This document shows positions 8,349 through 17,474 of a DNA stretch of 64,000 nucleotides, piece after piece (the stretch's first letter is position 1; the number at the start of each line of letters is the position of its first letter). The DNA comes from Alteromonas macleodii (GTDB taxonomy: Bacteria > Pseudomonadota > Gammaproteobacteria > Enterobacterales > Alteromonadaceae). The position numbers and the translations under genes are program-made. Location of the stretch: NCBI RefSeq assembly GCF_903772925.1, contig NZ_LR812090.1, positions 3,021,497 through 3,085,496 of the forward strand, in the 5' to 3' direction. The notes beneath the pieces are model-generated. The model did not search any database. It was not told the origin of the DNA and was given only the letters and a program-made list of their open reading frames with translations.

Positions 8349-10925
8349 TTAACTGCTTACTACAAATAGACCACTTTCGTCAGCATCAATACGAATGGTT
8401 GATTCCGGTATTAATTCACCCGCTAGCAGTTGCTGTGCGAGTGGATTTTCCACCTGCACTTGTATCGCTCGCTTAAGTGGCCGTGCACCAAACACAGGGT
8501 CGAAACCTGCGTCTGCTAATTTATCCATTGCCGCAGCAGAAAGAGTAAGTTTGTAACCTTTTTCCGCTAGTCGTGCTCTTAAGGAAGCAAGCTGAATTTT
8601 AGCAATAGACTTAATTTGCTCTTTACCTAACGGATGGAATACCACTATATCATCGACGCGGTTAATAAATTCAGGTCTAAAATGCTGCCCTACAACGTTC
8701 ATTACCGACGCTTTCATATCGTCATACTGACTTTCGTTGTGTTTATCTTGAATGATGTCTGAGCCTAAATTAGACGTCATGATCACCACGGTATTTTTAA
8801 AGTCTACCGTGCGACCTTGGCCATCAGTTAAACGGCCGTCATCCAACACTTGAAGCAGAATGTTAAATACGTCTGGATGTGCCTTTTCAACCTCATCCAA
8901 TAAAATAACCGAGTATGGTTTGCGACGTACCGCTTCGGTTAGGTAGCCACCTTCCTCATAGCCAACATAGCCAGGAGGCGCCCCGACTAAGCGTGCGACC
9001 GAGTGTTTTTCCATAAACTCAGACATATCGATACGCACCATAGCGTCTTCAGTGTCGAACATGAAGCCGGCCAAAGCTTTACACAACTCCGTCTTGCCCA
9101 CGCCAGTTGGCCCTAAAAATAAGAAAGAGCCGATAGGCCGGTTCGGATCGGCAAGCCCCGCACGTGAGCGGCGAATAGCATTTGATACTGCTTCAACAGC
9201 TTCTTCTTGCCCAACTACCCGTTTATGAAGTACGTCTTCCATGCGTAACAGCTTCTCTCGCTCGCCCTCAAGCATTCGCGCTACAGGTATACCTGTCCAT
9301 CGAGAGAGTACATCAGCAATTTCAATGTCTGTTACTTTGTTTTTAAGTAACGTGGTCTCTCGGGTCTCATTTTCAGCCGCTTGCTCTAACTTTGCTTCAA
9401 GCTCAGGGATACGGCCGTACTGAAGTTCCGACATACGATTCAAATCAGATGCTCGACGGGCAATTTCTAAATCTAGCTTTGCTTGTTCAAGCTCCCCTTT
9501 GATGGTTTGGGTGCCCTGCATGGCATCTTTTTCATCCACCCACACTTTTTCAAGCTCTGCATACTTGGTTTCTGCCTGCTCGCGCTCAAGTTCAATCATT
9601 TCAAGGCGCTTATGGCTCGCATCATCTGTCTCTTTAGCAAGCGCTTGCTCTTCCAACTTAAGCTGGATGATACGTCGCTCTAATCGATCCATGTCCTCAG
9701 GTTTAGAGTCTATTTGCAATCGAATGCTAGAAGCTGCCTCATCAATAAGATCAATGGCTTTATCCGGCAATTGACGGTCACTGATATAACGATGTGACAA
9801 ACTTGCCGCTGCGACAATAGCGGGGTCGGTAATATCTACTGAGTGATGGAGCTCATAACGCTCTTTTAAGCCTCGAAGAATAGCAATGGTGTCTTCCACG
9901 CTTGGCTCTTCAACCAATACTTTTTGGAAACGGCGCTCAAGCGCTGCGTCTTTTTCAATGTATTGGCGATATTCGTCTAAAGTGGTTGCCCCCACGCAGT
10001 GCAGTTCACCACGGGCTAACGCGGGTTTAAGCATATTCCCAGCATCCATGGCACCATCGCCTTTTCCGGCACCTACCATGGTGTGCAGTTCGTCAACAAA
10101 TAGAATGACGCGGCCTTCTTCTTTAGCCAATTCGTTTAGTACTGCCTTCAAACGTTCTTCAAACTCACCGCGGTATTTAGCACCCGCCACTAATGCGCCC
10201 ATGTCGAGGGCAAGAACGCGCTTGTTCTTCAAACCTTCAGGCACTTCGCCGTTAATGATGCGCTGTGCTAAACCTTCCACAATAGCCGTTTTACCCACCC
10301 CAGGCTCACCAATAAGCACGGGGTTGTTTTTGGTTCTGCGCTGAAGCACCTGAACCGTTCGACGAATTTCGTCATCTCGCCCAATCACCGGGTCGAGCTT
10401 GCCCTGTTCTGCTCGCTCAGTAAGGTCTGTGGTATACTTTTCAAGCGCTTGACGTACGTCTTCTGCGTTGGGATCGGTAACCTTTTGTCCACCCCGCATG
10501 TCATCTATCGCGCTTTCAATAGCGTCTTTATTGATATTAAGGCTTTTAAGAATTTCACCCAACCGCCCTTTATCCTGAAGAGCCGCTAAAACGAAGATTT
10601 CAGAAGTGATATATTCGTCTTTTCGTTGCTGAGCAATCTTGTCGCAAAGGTTAAGTAGAATGCCACTGTCTTTACTTAATTGGACATCGCCACCAATGCC
10701 TTCGATTCGAGGTAGGCGTTCAATTGCTTGGCTCAATGCGGAGCGTAGCGCATTGACATTGATGTTTGCTTGATCAAGCAACGGGCGTACTGAACCACCT
10801 TGCTGGTTGAGCATGGCAGTCATTAAATGGACAGGTTCAATATATTGATGATCTCGCCCCAATGCGAGTGATTGAGCATCGGATATCGCGAGCTGAAATT
10901 TACTGGTAAATCTATCTAGTCTCAT
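8349..10925 (-). CDS. clpB: ATP-dependent disaggregase ClpB
   Basis: A cytoplasmic hexameric AAA+ chaperone that works with DnaK to pull proteins out of aggregates. At 858 residues it is the length of E. coli ClpB (857). Domains in order: Clp N-domain (about 1-145); first AAA+ module with Walker A GEPGVGKT at 206-213 and the FVDELH Walker B; the long coiled-coil middle domain (about 410-525); second AAA+ module with GPTGVGKT near 606; and the C-terminal D2-small domain. A heat-shock-like promoter lies about 115 bases upstream and a strong terminator follows, so it can be transcribed independently of pgeF. Confidence 0.97.
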   Translation of the reverse strand: MRLDRFTSKFQLAISDAQSLALGRDHQYIEPVHLMTAMLNQQGGSVRPLLDQANINVNALRSALSQAIERLPRIEGIGGDVQLSKDSGILLNLCDKIAQQRKDEYITSEIFVLAALQDKGRLGEILKSLNINKDAIESAIDDMRGGQKVTDPNAEDVRQALEKYTTDLTERAEQGKLDPVIGRDDEIRRTVQVLQRRTKNNPVLIGEPGVGKTAIVEGLAQRIINGEVPEGLKNKRVLALDMGALVAGAKYRGEFEERLKAVLNELAKEEGRVILFVDELHTMVGAGKGDGAMDAGNMLKPALARGELHCVGATTLDEYRQYIEKDAALERRFQKVLVEEPSVEDTIAILRGLKERYELHHSVDITDPAIVAAASLSHRYISDRQLPDKAIDLIDEAASSIRLQIDSKPEDMDRLERRIIQLKLEEQALAKETDDASHKRLEMIELEREQAETKYAELEKVWVDEKDAMQGTQTIKGELEQAKLDLEIARRASDLNRMSELQYGRIPELEAKLEQAAENETRETTLLKNKVTDIEIADVLSRWTGIPVARMLEGEREKLLRMEDVLHKRVVGQEEAVEAVSNAIRRSRAGLADPNRPIGSFLFLGPTGVGKTELCKALAGFMFDTEDAMVRIDMSEFMEKHSVARLVGAPPGYVGYEEGGYLTEAVRRKPYSVILLDEVEKAHPDVFNILLQVLDDGRLTDGQGRTVDFKNTVVIMTSNLGSDIIQDKHNESQYDDMKASVMNVVGQHFRPEFINRVDDIVVFHPLGKEQIKSIAKIQLASLRARLAEKGYKLTLSAAAMDKLADAGFDPVFGARPLKRAIQVQVENPLAQQLLAGELIPESTIRIDADESGLFVVSS

Positions 10926-11043
10926 AATCTCAACCTAATAAGTGAACAACTATACCTGCGGTAACACGCCGCGGTTACGAACATTTTAACTCTCGCAGAG
11001 TAGGTAATGATCTATGCGCAATGGTATTCTTTATGTTCTAGTT

Positions 11044-11070
11044 ATGTAGGCTGCTCAATTGCGATTCAAG
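11044..11070 (-). promoter_or_regulatory. Candidate sigma-32 (heat-shock) promoter of clpB
   Basis: Minus strand: CTTGAAT (11070-11064), 14-base spacer, CTACAT (11049-11044). This matches six of seven bases of the RpoH -35 (CTTGAAA) and four of six of the -10 core (CCCCAT). ClpB is a classic RpoH target, which supports the weak -10. The 5' leader would be about 110 bases. Confidence 0.42.
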
Positions 11071-11175
11071 TACGAGATTGAAAAGTTAGCCAAAAAGATA
11101 ACAAATACTGTAGGAATTTTGATGTAGCGCAAATAAATGATGGGATTAAGAACTACTGCCCTTGGGGCCGGGTAT

Positions 11176-11931
11176 CTAAAGCATACCTATTACGCTAACC
11201 ATTCGCCCAGTTGTGCGTTTGTTTTGGTGAGTAGCTCTTCGATGCGAATAGAAGCGTCGCTCGTCAGTGTAAGTACACAGGTTACTTTGCGTAATATCTT
11301 CAACGCCAGTTTGCTGCAATTGCATCTGTGCTACTAGAGGTAAATCTAATAAGTACTTCCCTTTATTAGTACCATTGGCAATAGCGCCATCTATGTGGCT
11401 AAATTTACTTGCCAACTGTGCATCTACTTCATAGCAAGCGCCGCTAATTGCAGGTCCTATCCACGCTATGAGCTTATTAGCATTACAGCTAAAGTGTCCA
11501 ACGGCATTGGCGATAATGTTTGTTTCAAGACCTTTCCAGCCGGCATGCACTGCAGCTACTTGTTCACCACTTTCATCACACAACAAGATGGGCACACAGT
11601 CTGCGGTCATCACCGCACAAAAGTGTGACTTGGAAGAAGAGTACGCTGCATCCGCAGTGGTATCCACGCTTGGCAGAGACACTACGCGATTACCGTGTAC
11701 TTGCTCTAGCCACGTTATCTTTTCGCTGTGTGGGATCAGGCTTCTATTGGCTTTAACTAATAAAAGGTCATCCCCCACGTGTGCACCAACATTTAGACCT
11801 GCAAAATCCCCCATACTACCGCCCCCCAATCTTGTCGTTGTATATGCGACAATGTTAGAGGGGCATGACCATGCCGGACTGATTAAATCCAACGATGACG
11901 TAATAGGTGAATTTGCAGCTGAAAATGTCAT
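11176..11931 (-). CDS. pgeF: Peptidoglycan editing factor PgeF (YfiH, laccase-domain protein)
   Basis: Cytoplasmic laccase-domain protein of 251 residues. The family is credited with preventing mis-incorporation of wrong amino acids into peptidoglycan precursors, and some homologues have purine nucleoside phosphorylase activity. The copper/zinc-site residues are present: H79 in EQVHG, C112 in ADC, H129 in AVHAGWKG, plus the IGP...CYEV and RR...GRM blocks. It starts 12 bases after the rluD stop, so the two are probably cotranscribed. The rluD-pgeF-clpB order is the same as in E. coli. Confidence 0.9.
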   Translation of the reverse strand: MTFSAANSPITSSLDLISPAWSCPSNIVAYTTTRLGGGSMGDFAGLNVGAHVGDDLLLVKANRSLIPHSEKITWLEQVHGNRVVSLPSVDTTADAAYSSSKSHFCAVMTADCVPILLCDESGEQVAAVHAGWKGLETNIIANAVGHFSCNANKLIAWIGPAISGACYEVDAQLASKFSHIDGAIANGTNKGKYLLDLPLVAQMQLQQTGVEDITQSNLCTYTDERRFYSHRRATHQNKRTTGRMVSVIGML

Positions 11932-11943
11932 AGTGTCATCTGC

Positions 11944-12927
11944 TTAAAGCATATCTTGCGGGTTGTCTGCAGAGTCTTTCTTCACCGCCTTAAGCAAGTC
12001 TTGCATATCTTGAGGCAGAGGTGCCTTCCAGGTCATCCACTCTTCGGTCTCAGGATGGAATAGCGATAGCTGAGCGGCATGTAACGCTTGTCGCTGGAAT
12101 CCGCGAAGTGCAGCAATAAATTCCTCAGACGCACCTTTAGGTAAACGCGGACGCCCGCCGTACACCTGATCGCCTAACAGCGGATGCTTTATATGCGCCA
12201 TATGTACGCGGATTTGGTGCGTACGACCGGTTTCAAGCTTCAAACGCAAGTGAGTATAAGCGCGGAACTTTTCAATAACGCGATAATGCGTTACTGCTGG
12301 TTTACCCATTTCGCGAACTGCCATGTGCGTGCGCTTTGTGGCATGCCTGCCGATAGGTTCATCTACAATACCACCCGCAACCATAGTACCTAAAGCGATG
12401 GCTTCATATTCACGGCTCATCTCACGGCGCTGTAGCTGATCCACAAGGTGCGTTTGCGCAGGTATTGTTTTTGCTACTACCATCAGACCCGTAGTGTCTT
12501 TGTCAAGACGGTGGACAATGCCTGCTCGGGGAACTTTGTCAATTTCAGGATAGTGATTTAGCAATGCATTAAGCACTGTACCGCTTGGATTTCCCGCACC
12601 TGGATGCACGACCAAATCAGCAGGTTTATTTATAACTAAAATATGCTCATCTTCGTAAACAATATCTAGCGCAATGTCTTGCGCAACACTTGTTACCTGC
12701 ACGTCCATTTCGGCTTGTACAGTAATGAGTTCATCCATTTGCATTTTGTGTCGTGGAACGGTGATTACTTCACCATTTACCGAAACATTCCCGTCTTGAA
12801 TCCAAGTTTTTAACTTAGAACGAGAATATTCAGGGAACAAATCAGCCAAAACCTGATCTAAGCGTAAACCAAAATGCGCAGCTTCCGTTGAAGCTTCTAA
12901 TTGTATTGTGTTCGGCGACTGTGTCAT
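11944..12927 (-). CDS. rluD: 23S rRNA pseudouridine(1911/1915/1917) synthase RluD
   Basis: It modifies three uridines in helix 69 of 23S rRNA, which is important for 50S maturation and release-factor function. There is an S4 RNA-binding domain (about 21-85) and an RluA-type catalytic domain with the signature HRLDKDTTG; the catalytic aspartate is D142. The length (327) matches the E. coli enzyme (326). It is divergent from bamD, as in E. coli, and followed closely by pgeF. Confidence 0.95.
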   Translation of the reverse strand: MTQSPNTIQLEASTEAAHFGLRLDQVLADLFPEYSRSKLKTWIQDGNVSVNGEVITVPRHKMQMDELITVQAEMDVQVTSVAQDIALDIVYEDEHILVINKPADLVVHPGAGNPSGTVLNALLNHYPEIDKVPRAGIVHRLDKDTTGLMVVAKTIPAQTHLVDQLQRREMSREYEAIALGTMVAGGIVDEPIGRHATKRTHMAVREMGKPAVTHYRVIEKFRAYTHLRLKLETGRTHQIRVHMAHIKHPLLGDQVYGGRPRLPKGASEEFIAALRGFQRQALHAAQLSLFHPETEEWMTWKAPLPQDMQDLLKAVKKDSADNPQDML

Positions 12928-13112
12928 AACACCATTGATTACGTCTAAAAAAGGGTATTATAACAAGTATTCACGCTGTACACTGCCTTGTTTACGTTTT
13001 TGTATGGTTTTTCTCGTCGTTAGTACGTTAGAATGCAATTAAAGTGTTGTTGTTTAACACATGAGCTTAGACAGCGAAGTATTAAACTGTTTAGCAGGAA
13101 AATAGAATTATT

Positions 13113-13877
13113 ATGAAATCATTTCGTCTACTGGCTCCCGTTTTATTGGGCGCTATGGTATCTGTCGCAGGATGTAGTTTTTCAGATAAAGAAGAGAAAG
13201 CCGTTTTAGCTAACATGGGTGCACAGCAACTGTATGACAGAGCAAAGCAAAGCATGGAAGTCGGTAACTTTAGCGCTGCTGCTCAAACGTTAAGTGCGCT
13301 AGATTCCCGTTACCCGTTTGGACCACTGTCTCACCAAGTACAGCTAGATCTTATTTACAGCTACTACAAGTCGGGTAAGAATGAAGAAACACTTGCCACT
13401 ATCGACAGATTTATCCGTCTTAACCCTAATCATTCGGATGTTGACTACGCATATTACATGCGTGGTTTAACTAACATGGAATCAGACAGTAACCTATTCC
13501 AAGAGTTAATGAACATCGATCGTACTGATAGAGACCCATCAAAATCTCGCGCAGCGTTTGAAGACTTTCGTCGTTTGATTCAGCAGTATCCTGATAGCAA
13601 GTATGCGGCTGATGCGAAGCAGCGTATGGTTCATATTAAAGACCGCTTGGCACGTTATGAAATTGCAATTGCACGTTTCTACATGAGAAGGGAGGCGTAT
13701 GTTGCTGCTGCCAACCGTGGTCGCTATGTTATTGAGCACTTCCCGAACACTACGCAGGTCCAACAAGCCCTGGAAATTATGGTTTCAAGCTATGAACAGC
13801 TTGGTCTAACTGAGCTTCGTGATAACGCCATGAAGACACTTAGACTTAACTATCCGGATAGCGAGTTTATTAGCTAG
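13113..13877 (+). CDS. bamD: Outer-membrane assembly lipoprotein BamD
   Basis: An essential periplasmic lipoprotein of the BAM complex that inserts beta-barrel proteins into the outer membrane. It has a signal peptide ending in a lipobox (SVAG-C21), followed by five TPR-like helical pairs across the remaining 230 residues. The segment RYPFGP in the first repeat is a BamD hallmark. The length (254) is close to E. coli BamD (245). It is transcribed alone and ends at a strong palindromic terminator. Confidence 0.95.
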   Translation: MKSFRLLAPVLLGAMVSVAGCSFSDKEEKAVLANMGAQQLYDRAKQSMEVGNFSAAAQTLSALDSRYPFGPLSHQVQLDLIYSYYKSGKNEETLATIDRFIRLNPNHSDVDYAYYMRGLTNMESDSNLFQELMNIDRTDRDPSKSRAAFEDFRRLIQQYPDSKYAADAKQRMVHIKDRLARYEIAIARFYMRREAYVAAANRGRYVIEHFPNTTQVQQALEIMVSSYEQLGLTELRDNAMKTLRLNYPDSEFIS

Positions 13878-13928
13878 TCTAAGCAAGTTCGAAGCGCGAA
13901 CGACTATTGAACATTAATATTTAAAACG

Positions 13929-13954
13929 AAAAAACGCACTTAAGTGCGTTTTTT
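13929..13954. terminator. Bidirectional terminator between bamD and chrR
   Basis: Perfect 26-base palindrome: 13-base arms (aaaaaacgcactt / aagtgcgtttttt). It has A runs on one side and T runs on the other, so it should work for bamD (plus) and for the sigma factor-chrR operon (minus). Confidence 0.9.
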
Positions 13955-14004
13955 GTTATTTAGCGATTGTAAGCAAAGAAGCAGACAAGCAATTGTTTTA
14001 AACC

Positions 14005-14748
14005 TTAGCGGAAGAAGAGATGGCTAAATGGATTTAATAGTCTCGCTAAACCGGAAGTAAAGTGTAGTGGCTGATCTACAATACTAAATACTAAGCAACC
14101 GTCTTTTCCTTCAGCCTTGGGCGTATGGGTCTTTTCACCATCCATGAAAATAAAGTCGCCGGTATCATAGCGGCTAAGTCCATCGCTAAATTCACCATCA
14201 ATAACTAGCGTGTATTCGGTTCCTCGATGAGTATGCTCTGGCACACTACCGCCACCGCCCATAAATATAAAATTGGCTACACCCTGATTACCTAAATCAA
14301 CTGGGGCCTGCCATAGCTTACCGACTAAACTAGACCAGTTCCCGGTCTTGTCGATATACCGGTGAAGGGTTCTAGGCAAAGTAAACGTCCTGCCATCCAA
14401 TTCAATAGTATTTAATTTTTCTGATTTAGATGGTGCAAGAGGCTTTTTAAAAGATTCTCGATATTCAGAAACACCAGCAGTTTCAACACTGCCGTCAGCG
14501 ATTTGTGGGAGTTGTGTAATTTGTGAAAACATATCGCCAAACTGAAGGGAAGCATCAGAAGCCGCGAAAGCATTTTCGCTTACAGATGACACCATTTGTG
14601 CCGCTAAGCTTTCTGTCTCAATCTCAACAAATCGTTGGCATTTCGGACACATATCACAATGTGCTGAAACCATTAAAGATATAGCAGGTGACAGCGTGCC
14701 CTCAACGAAATCTCTAAGTTGTTGGGCACTGGGATGAAACCTAATCAT
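14005..14748 (-). CDS. chrR: ChrR-type zinc anti-sigma factor (cupin domain)
   Basis: Cytoplasmic anti-sigma factor expected to hold the adjacent ECF sigma factor inactive until singlet oxygen or related stress is sensed. The N-terminal zinc anti-sigma domain has H5, H30, C34 and C37, the ligand set of Rhodobacter sphaeroides ChrR shifted by one residue. The C-terminal half is a cupin with possible metal ligands H172, H174, E178 and H208, the module needed for the singlet-oxygen response in ChrR. The ATG overlaps the end of the sigma gene by eight bases, so the pair is translationally coupled. Confidence 0.9.
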   Translation of the reverse strand: MIRFHPSAQQLRDFVEGTLSPAISLMVSAHCDMCPKCQRFVEIETESLAAQMVSSVSENAFAASDASLQFGDMFSQITQLPQIADGSVETAGVSEYRESFKKPLAPSKSEKLNTIELDGRTFTLPRTLHRYIDKTGNWSSLVGKLWQAPVDLGNQGVANFIFMGGGGSVPEHTHRGTEYTLVIDGEFSDGLSRYDTGDFIFMDGEKTHTPKAEGKDGCLVFSIVDQPLHFTSGLARLLNPFSHLFFR

Positions 14749-15352
14749 TATCGTTTAACATGACCTTTAATCGTTGAAGCGCCAAACGCGTGCGTGACTT
14801 TACCGTCCCTAACGGAATGGAAAGTTCATCGGCAACTTCCTGTTGAGACTTGCCATCAATGTAGATAGCTTCAACTACCGCTTTTTGTTTTACCGGCAGT
14901 GATTCAAACAAGTGACCAATTTGCTCTAAAGTAACTTGCTCGTCAAGTGGCGCCTCATTAGCATCTGCAGTTTGCTCACAAAGCACTGGCCACAGGTCAT
15001 CAGAGCATACGTCTTCTTTTCGGTTCTGCAACTTACGCAACATATCAAAGCGTATGTTACGCGCAATTGTGAATATCCATGTCGATGGAGACCCTTTCTC
15101 AGCGTTGAAAAGGTGCGCTTTTTGCCAAACATTTGACATAGTATCTTGCACAAGCTCCATAGCTAACGCTTCATTACCCATTTGTTTTAAAGCATATGAA
15201 CGTAAGCGAGGTGCGAAGTAATTAAATACTCTAGCAAAGGAGCGTTTGCATCTGGCGTCAGCAACCGCCACTAGGTAATCAGACATTTCAGTAGCACATT
15301 CTTTAGGTTTGATTGTGCTGTTGCTTTGTTCCAAAGGAATTCCAACTAACAT
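14741..15352 (-). CDS. ECF sigma factor of the RpoE-ChrR (singlet-oxygen) group
   Basis: A 203-residue extracytoplasmic-function sigma factor with region 2 (about 40-110, including the WIFTIARN block that binds the -10 element) and region 4 (about 140-195, with GTVKSR in the recognition helix). The coupled ChrR gene assigns it to the photooxidative-stress group, distinct from the envelope-stress RpoE at 52.5 kb. The ATG at 15352 is the longest start; an ATG at 15286 (MSDYLVAV) is equally possible and leaves room for a leader after the candidate promoter. Likely targets are the genes at 15471-20739. Confidence 0.88.
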   Translation of the reverse strand: MLVGIPLEQSNSTIKPKECATEMSDYLVAVADARCKRSFARVFNYFAPRLRSYALKQMGNEALAMELVQDTMSNVWQKAHLFNAEKGSPSTWIFTIARNIRFDMLRKLQNRKEDVCSDDLWPVLCEQTADANEAPLDEQVTLEQIGHLFESLPVKQKAVVEAIYIDGKSQQEVADELSIPLGTVKSRTRLALQRLKVMLNDND

Positions 15353-15360
15353 AAGATTCG

Positions 15361-15386
15361 TCCGCTTTTCCGTTTTGGTTGTATCA
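15361..15386 (-). promoter_or_regulatory. Possible autoregulatory promoter of the ECF sigma-chrR operon
   Basis: Minus strand: TGATAC (15386-15381), 16 bases, CGGA (15364-15361). It resembles TGATCC-N16-CGTA, the motif also seen twice at 16.1 kb, with one mismatch in each box. Its position would make the upstream ATG nearly leaderless and so favours the ATG at 15286. Confidence 0.35.
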
Positions 15387-15470
15387 TTCTACGACGTTCT
15401 GACTTAAAACGTTTGCGAAAAACGCAAATGTTGGATTACGAATTTGTAATGTCAACTTCAACTCTCAAAA

Positions 15471-16046
15471 CTAGGCAATCAGTGCAGAAAGATAATTTAC
15501 CAAACTAGTACATTCTCTTTGTGCTAAAAAATGCTGTTTTTGCGAGCCATCCACTGGCAGTAACTCCAACCATCTATTTAATACCCAGTTGGGACAATCA
15601 AATTTTGGTGAGTCGTATAACGACGCCAGTTCTTCGTAATTTCCAAATATTTCTTTAAGCCGCTCGTCCATAGGCGCTATTTGTTGAGGGGCCAAATCGC
15701 ATTTCCAAGGCGCTAACACCTTACAACTTCCAGTGCGAAGACCGTCTTTTTCGACTTCAATGCTACTTACCTCAACTAAGTGAGAACCAGCAACCTTTAT
15801 GCCAAGCAACCCATCGTCGAGCATATCAAAGTCAACAACCTGTGCGTATGTCCCTATTTTATGGATATGTTCATTTGAATCTTTGTCACCGTTTGCATTT
15901 AGCATACACATCACAAAGCCTTTATTTTCGGCACATGCCTGCTTAACCATACGCACATACCTAGGCTCAAAAATACGCAACGCCATTCTGCCTTCAGGCA
16001 AAAGATGCGCAGATAAAGGAAATAAGGGAAAACGTTCTACACTCAT
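15471..16046 (-). CDS. LON peptidase substrate-binding domain protein
   Basis: A 191-residue stand-alone LON N-terminal (substrate-recognition) domain without the AAA+ or protease parts of Lon. Recognisable features are the opening FPLFPLSAHLLPEG block and the LRIFEPRY motif. It is probably a protein-binding adaptor, but the substrate is unknown. The ATG at 16046 has GGAAG eight bases upstream, while the longer frame begins with GTG at 16067. A good ChrR-group ECF promoter sits just upstream, placing the start of transcription about 20 bases before the ATG, so it probably belongs to the neighbouring sigma factor's regulon. Confidence 0.85.
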   Translation of the reverse strand: MSVERFPLFPLSAHLLPEGRMALRIFEPRYVRMVKQACAENKGFVMCMLNANGDKDSNEHIHKIGTYAQVVDFDMLDDGLLGIKVAGSHLVEVSSIEVEKDGLRTGSCKVLAPWKCDLAPQQIAPMDERLKEIFGNYEELASLYDSPKFDCPNWVLNRWLELLPVDGSQKQHFLAQRECTSLVNYLSALIA

Positions 16047-16076
16047 ACTCAACACTTCCGAAAACACGAAAATACT

Positions 16077-16102
16077 TACGCGACCGAGTACAAATAGGAT
16101 CG
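16077..16102 (-). promoter_or_regulatory. Promoter for the LON-domain gene, ChrR-group ECF type
   Basis: Minus strand: CGATCC (16102-16097), 16-base spacer, CGTA (16080-16077). This is one mismatch from the TGATCC-N16-CGTA motif I recall for sigma factors partnered with ChrR. It lies next to that sigma factor's own locus. Confidence 0.6.
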
Positions 16103-16137
16103 AATGGGAAAATTTTTCACAGATAAACTGAAAAACA

Positions 16138-16163
16138 TGATCTTAAGTTCAGCAATTAATGTA
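16138..16163 (+). promoter_or_regulatory. Promoter for the NTF2-SDR-FAD-DUF1365-cfa operon, ChrR-group ECF type
   Basis: TGATCT (16138-16143), 16-base spacer, TGTA (16160-16163): the same architecture as the divergent site 36 bases away. The operon downstream has the typical gene content of the RpoE-ChrR regulon. The leader would be about 130 bases. Confidence 0.55.
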
Positions 16164-16303
16164 ATTTAGATTTTGTATAAAAATACTAACAGATTTGATA
16201 TCAGAGACTTGCAATCGATAATCAAAAAATGGTCGAGAGATTAAAAGAAAGTCACAACTTATCTGTCAACCGGTACCTAATATTTTAACGTGAAGGATGC
16301 TAT

Positions 16304-16747
16304 ATGGATGTCATCGCGCGCTTTTGTAAAATTTACACAGATATATGTCAGATATCTCCAGATGACTTGGAAGACATCTATGCCAGCGATATTACATTTA
16401 TCGATCCCATCACTGTGCATAACGGAATAGACGAAGTTAAAAGCTACTTTTCTAACCTTCTTACCCAGGCCGAAACGTGCAAGTTCGATATAGCGAACAT
16501 TTTCCAGTGCTCTGTACAAAATAACCAAAGTCAATCCGAGGTGACTCACGTCATAAACTGGACAATGACCCTCGTCCTCAAAAACAAGACTAAAAAGATA
16601 ACGCTAGACGGTACAACGCAACTTGGCGTTGCCGATGACATCATCATTTACCACAAAGATTATTACGACTTGGGCAAAATGGTTTACGAGCACGTACCTA
16701 TCTTAGGTTTTATAATCAAAAAGATAAAAGGGAAGCTGGCAAAATGA
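16304..16747 (+). CDS. NTF2-like / SnoaL-like protein
   Basis: A 147-residue single-domain protein with the alpha-beta cone pattern of the NTF2/SnoaL superfamily: an N-terminal helix with LEDIYASDITFIDP, then alternating strands. No catalytic residues can be assigned safely. It is the first gene of a tight operon (AAGGA before the ATG; its stop overlaps the next start as ATGA). Small NTF2-like proteins occur in many ChrR-controlled operons with the same downstream genes, suggesting a role in lipid modification or oxidative-stress repair; that is inference. Confidence 0.75.
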   Translation: MDVIARFCKIYTDICQISPDDLEDIYASDITFIDPITVHNGIDEVKSYFSNLLTQAETCKFDIANIFQCSVQNNQSQSEVTHVINWTMTLVLKNKTKKITLDGTTQLGVADDIIIYHKDYYDLGKMVYEHVPILGFIIKKIKGKLAK

Positions 16748-17463
16748 AGAGTATCTTAATTACTGGCGCAACATCTGGAATAGGTAAGGCATTAGCAATC
16801 AAGTGTGCAGATAATGGGTATAATGTCATTGCCTGTGGACGAAACCAAGATGCCCTCGATGAGCTTAGCAAACATAGTAATATTAGCGCTTGTCAGTTTG
16901 ATGTGTCAGATGTGGAAGATACAAAGCGAGCATTAGCAAATGTTAAGTTCGATATTGCTGTACTTAATGCTGGTACTTGTGAGTATGTCGACCTTGAAGA
17001 TTTCGAACCAGACATGTTCCGCCGCGTTTTCGAGCCTAATTTTTTCGGAGTAGTCCACTGTGTTGATGCGCTTCTCCCGAGATTAAAAGATGGCGACAAG
17101 CTAGTGATAGTCGACAGTATGGCCCGTCTATTACCTTTCACACGCACGCAAGCTTATGGTTCTAGTAAAGCTGCCCTTCATTATTTTACGAAGTCTTTAG
17201 AAGTCGATCTTCACCATAGAGGTGTGAAAGTACAGGCAGTATCGCCCGGTTTCGTTGAAACACCTTTAACCGACAAGAACGACTTTGAAATGCCGATGAA
17301 AATTAGCGCTGAAGAAGCCGCTGAGGCCATGCTAAAAGGAATAGAAAGTAACAAGCAAACCGTTTTCTTTCCTCGCTTCTTTGGGTTTATTCTGCGATTT
17401 ATGCACATATTGCCGACGCCAATTCAAAAGCGCTTATCCGTGGCCATGCGAAAAAAACAATAA
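16744..17463 (+). CDS. Short-chain dehydrogenase/reductase (SDR)
   Basis: A classical SDR of 239 residues: nucleotide motif TGATSGIG (7-14), NAG (75-77), catalytic S125, Y138 and K142 (YGSSK). The substrate is unknown. The short hydrophobic, basic C-terminus (about 212-239) might touch the membrane. It overlaps the NTF2-like gene by four bases and is followed 11 bases later by the FAD protein, so it belongs to the photooxidative-stress operon. Confidence 0.87.
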   Translation: MKSILITGATSGIGKALAIKCADNGYNVIACGRNQDALDELSKHSNISACQFDVSDVEDTKRALANVKFDIAVLNAGTCEYVDLEDFEPDMFRRVFEPNFFGVVHCVDALLPRLKDGDKLVIVDSMARLLPFTRTQAYGSSKAALHYFTKSLEVDLHHRGVKVQAVSPGFVETPLTDKNDFEMPMKISAEEAAEAMLKGIESNKQTVFFPRFFGFILRFMHILPTPIQKRLSVAMRKKQ

Positions 17464-17474
17464 GAGAAGTAAGA

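Noticed and set aside
9886..10344. 152-codon open frame antisense to clpB
   Set aside because: Ser/Arg-rich shadow of the highly conserved clpB frame; no ribosome site.
11468..11947. 159-codon open frame antisense to pgeF
   Set aside because: Shadow frame; the minus-strand protein carries all PgeF motifs and explains the DNA.
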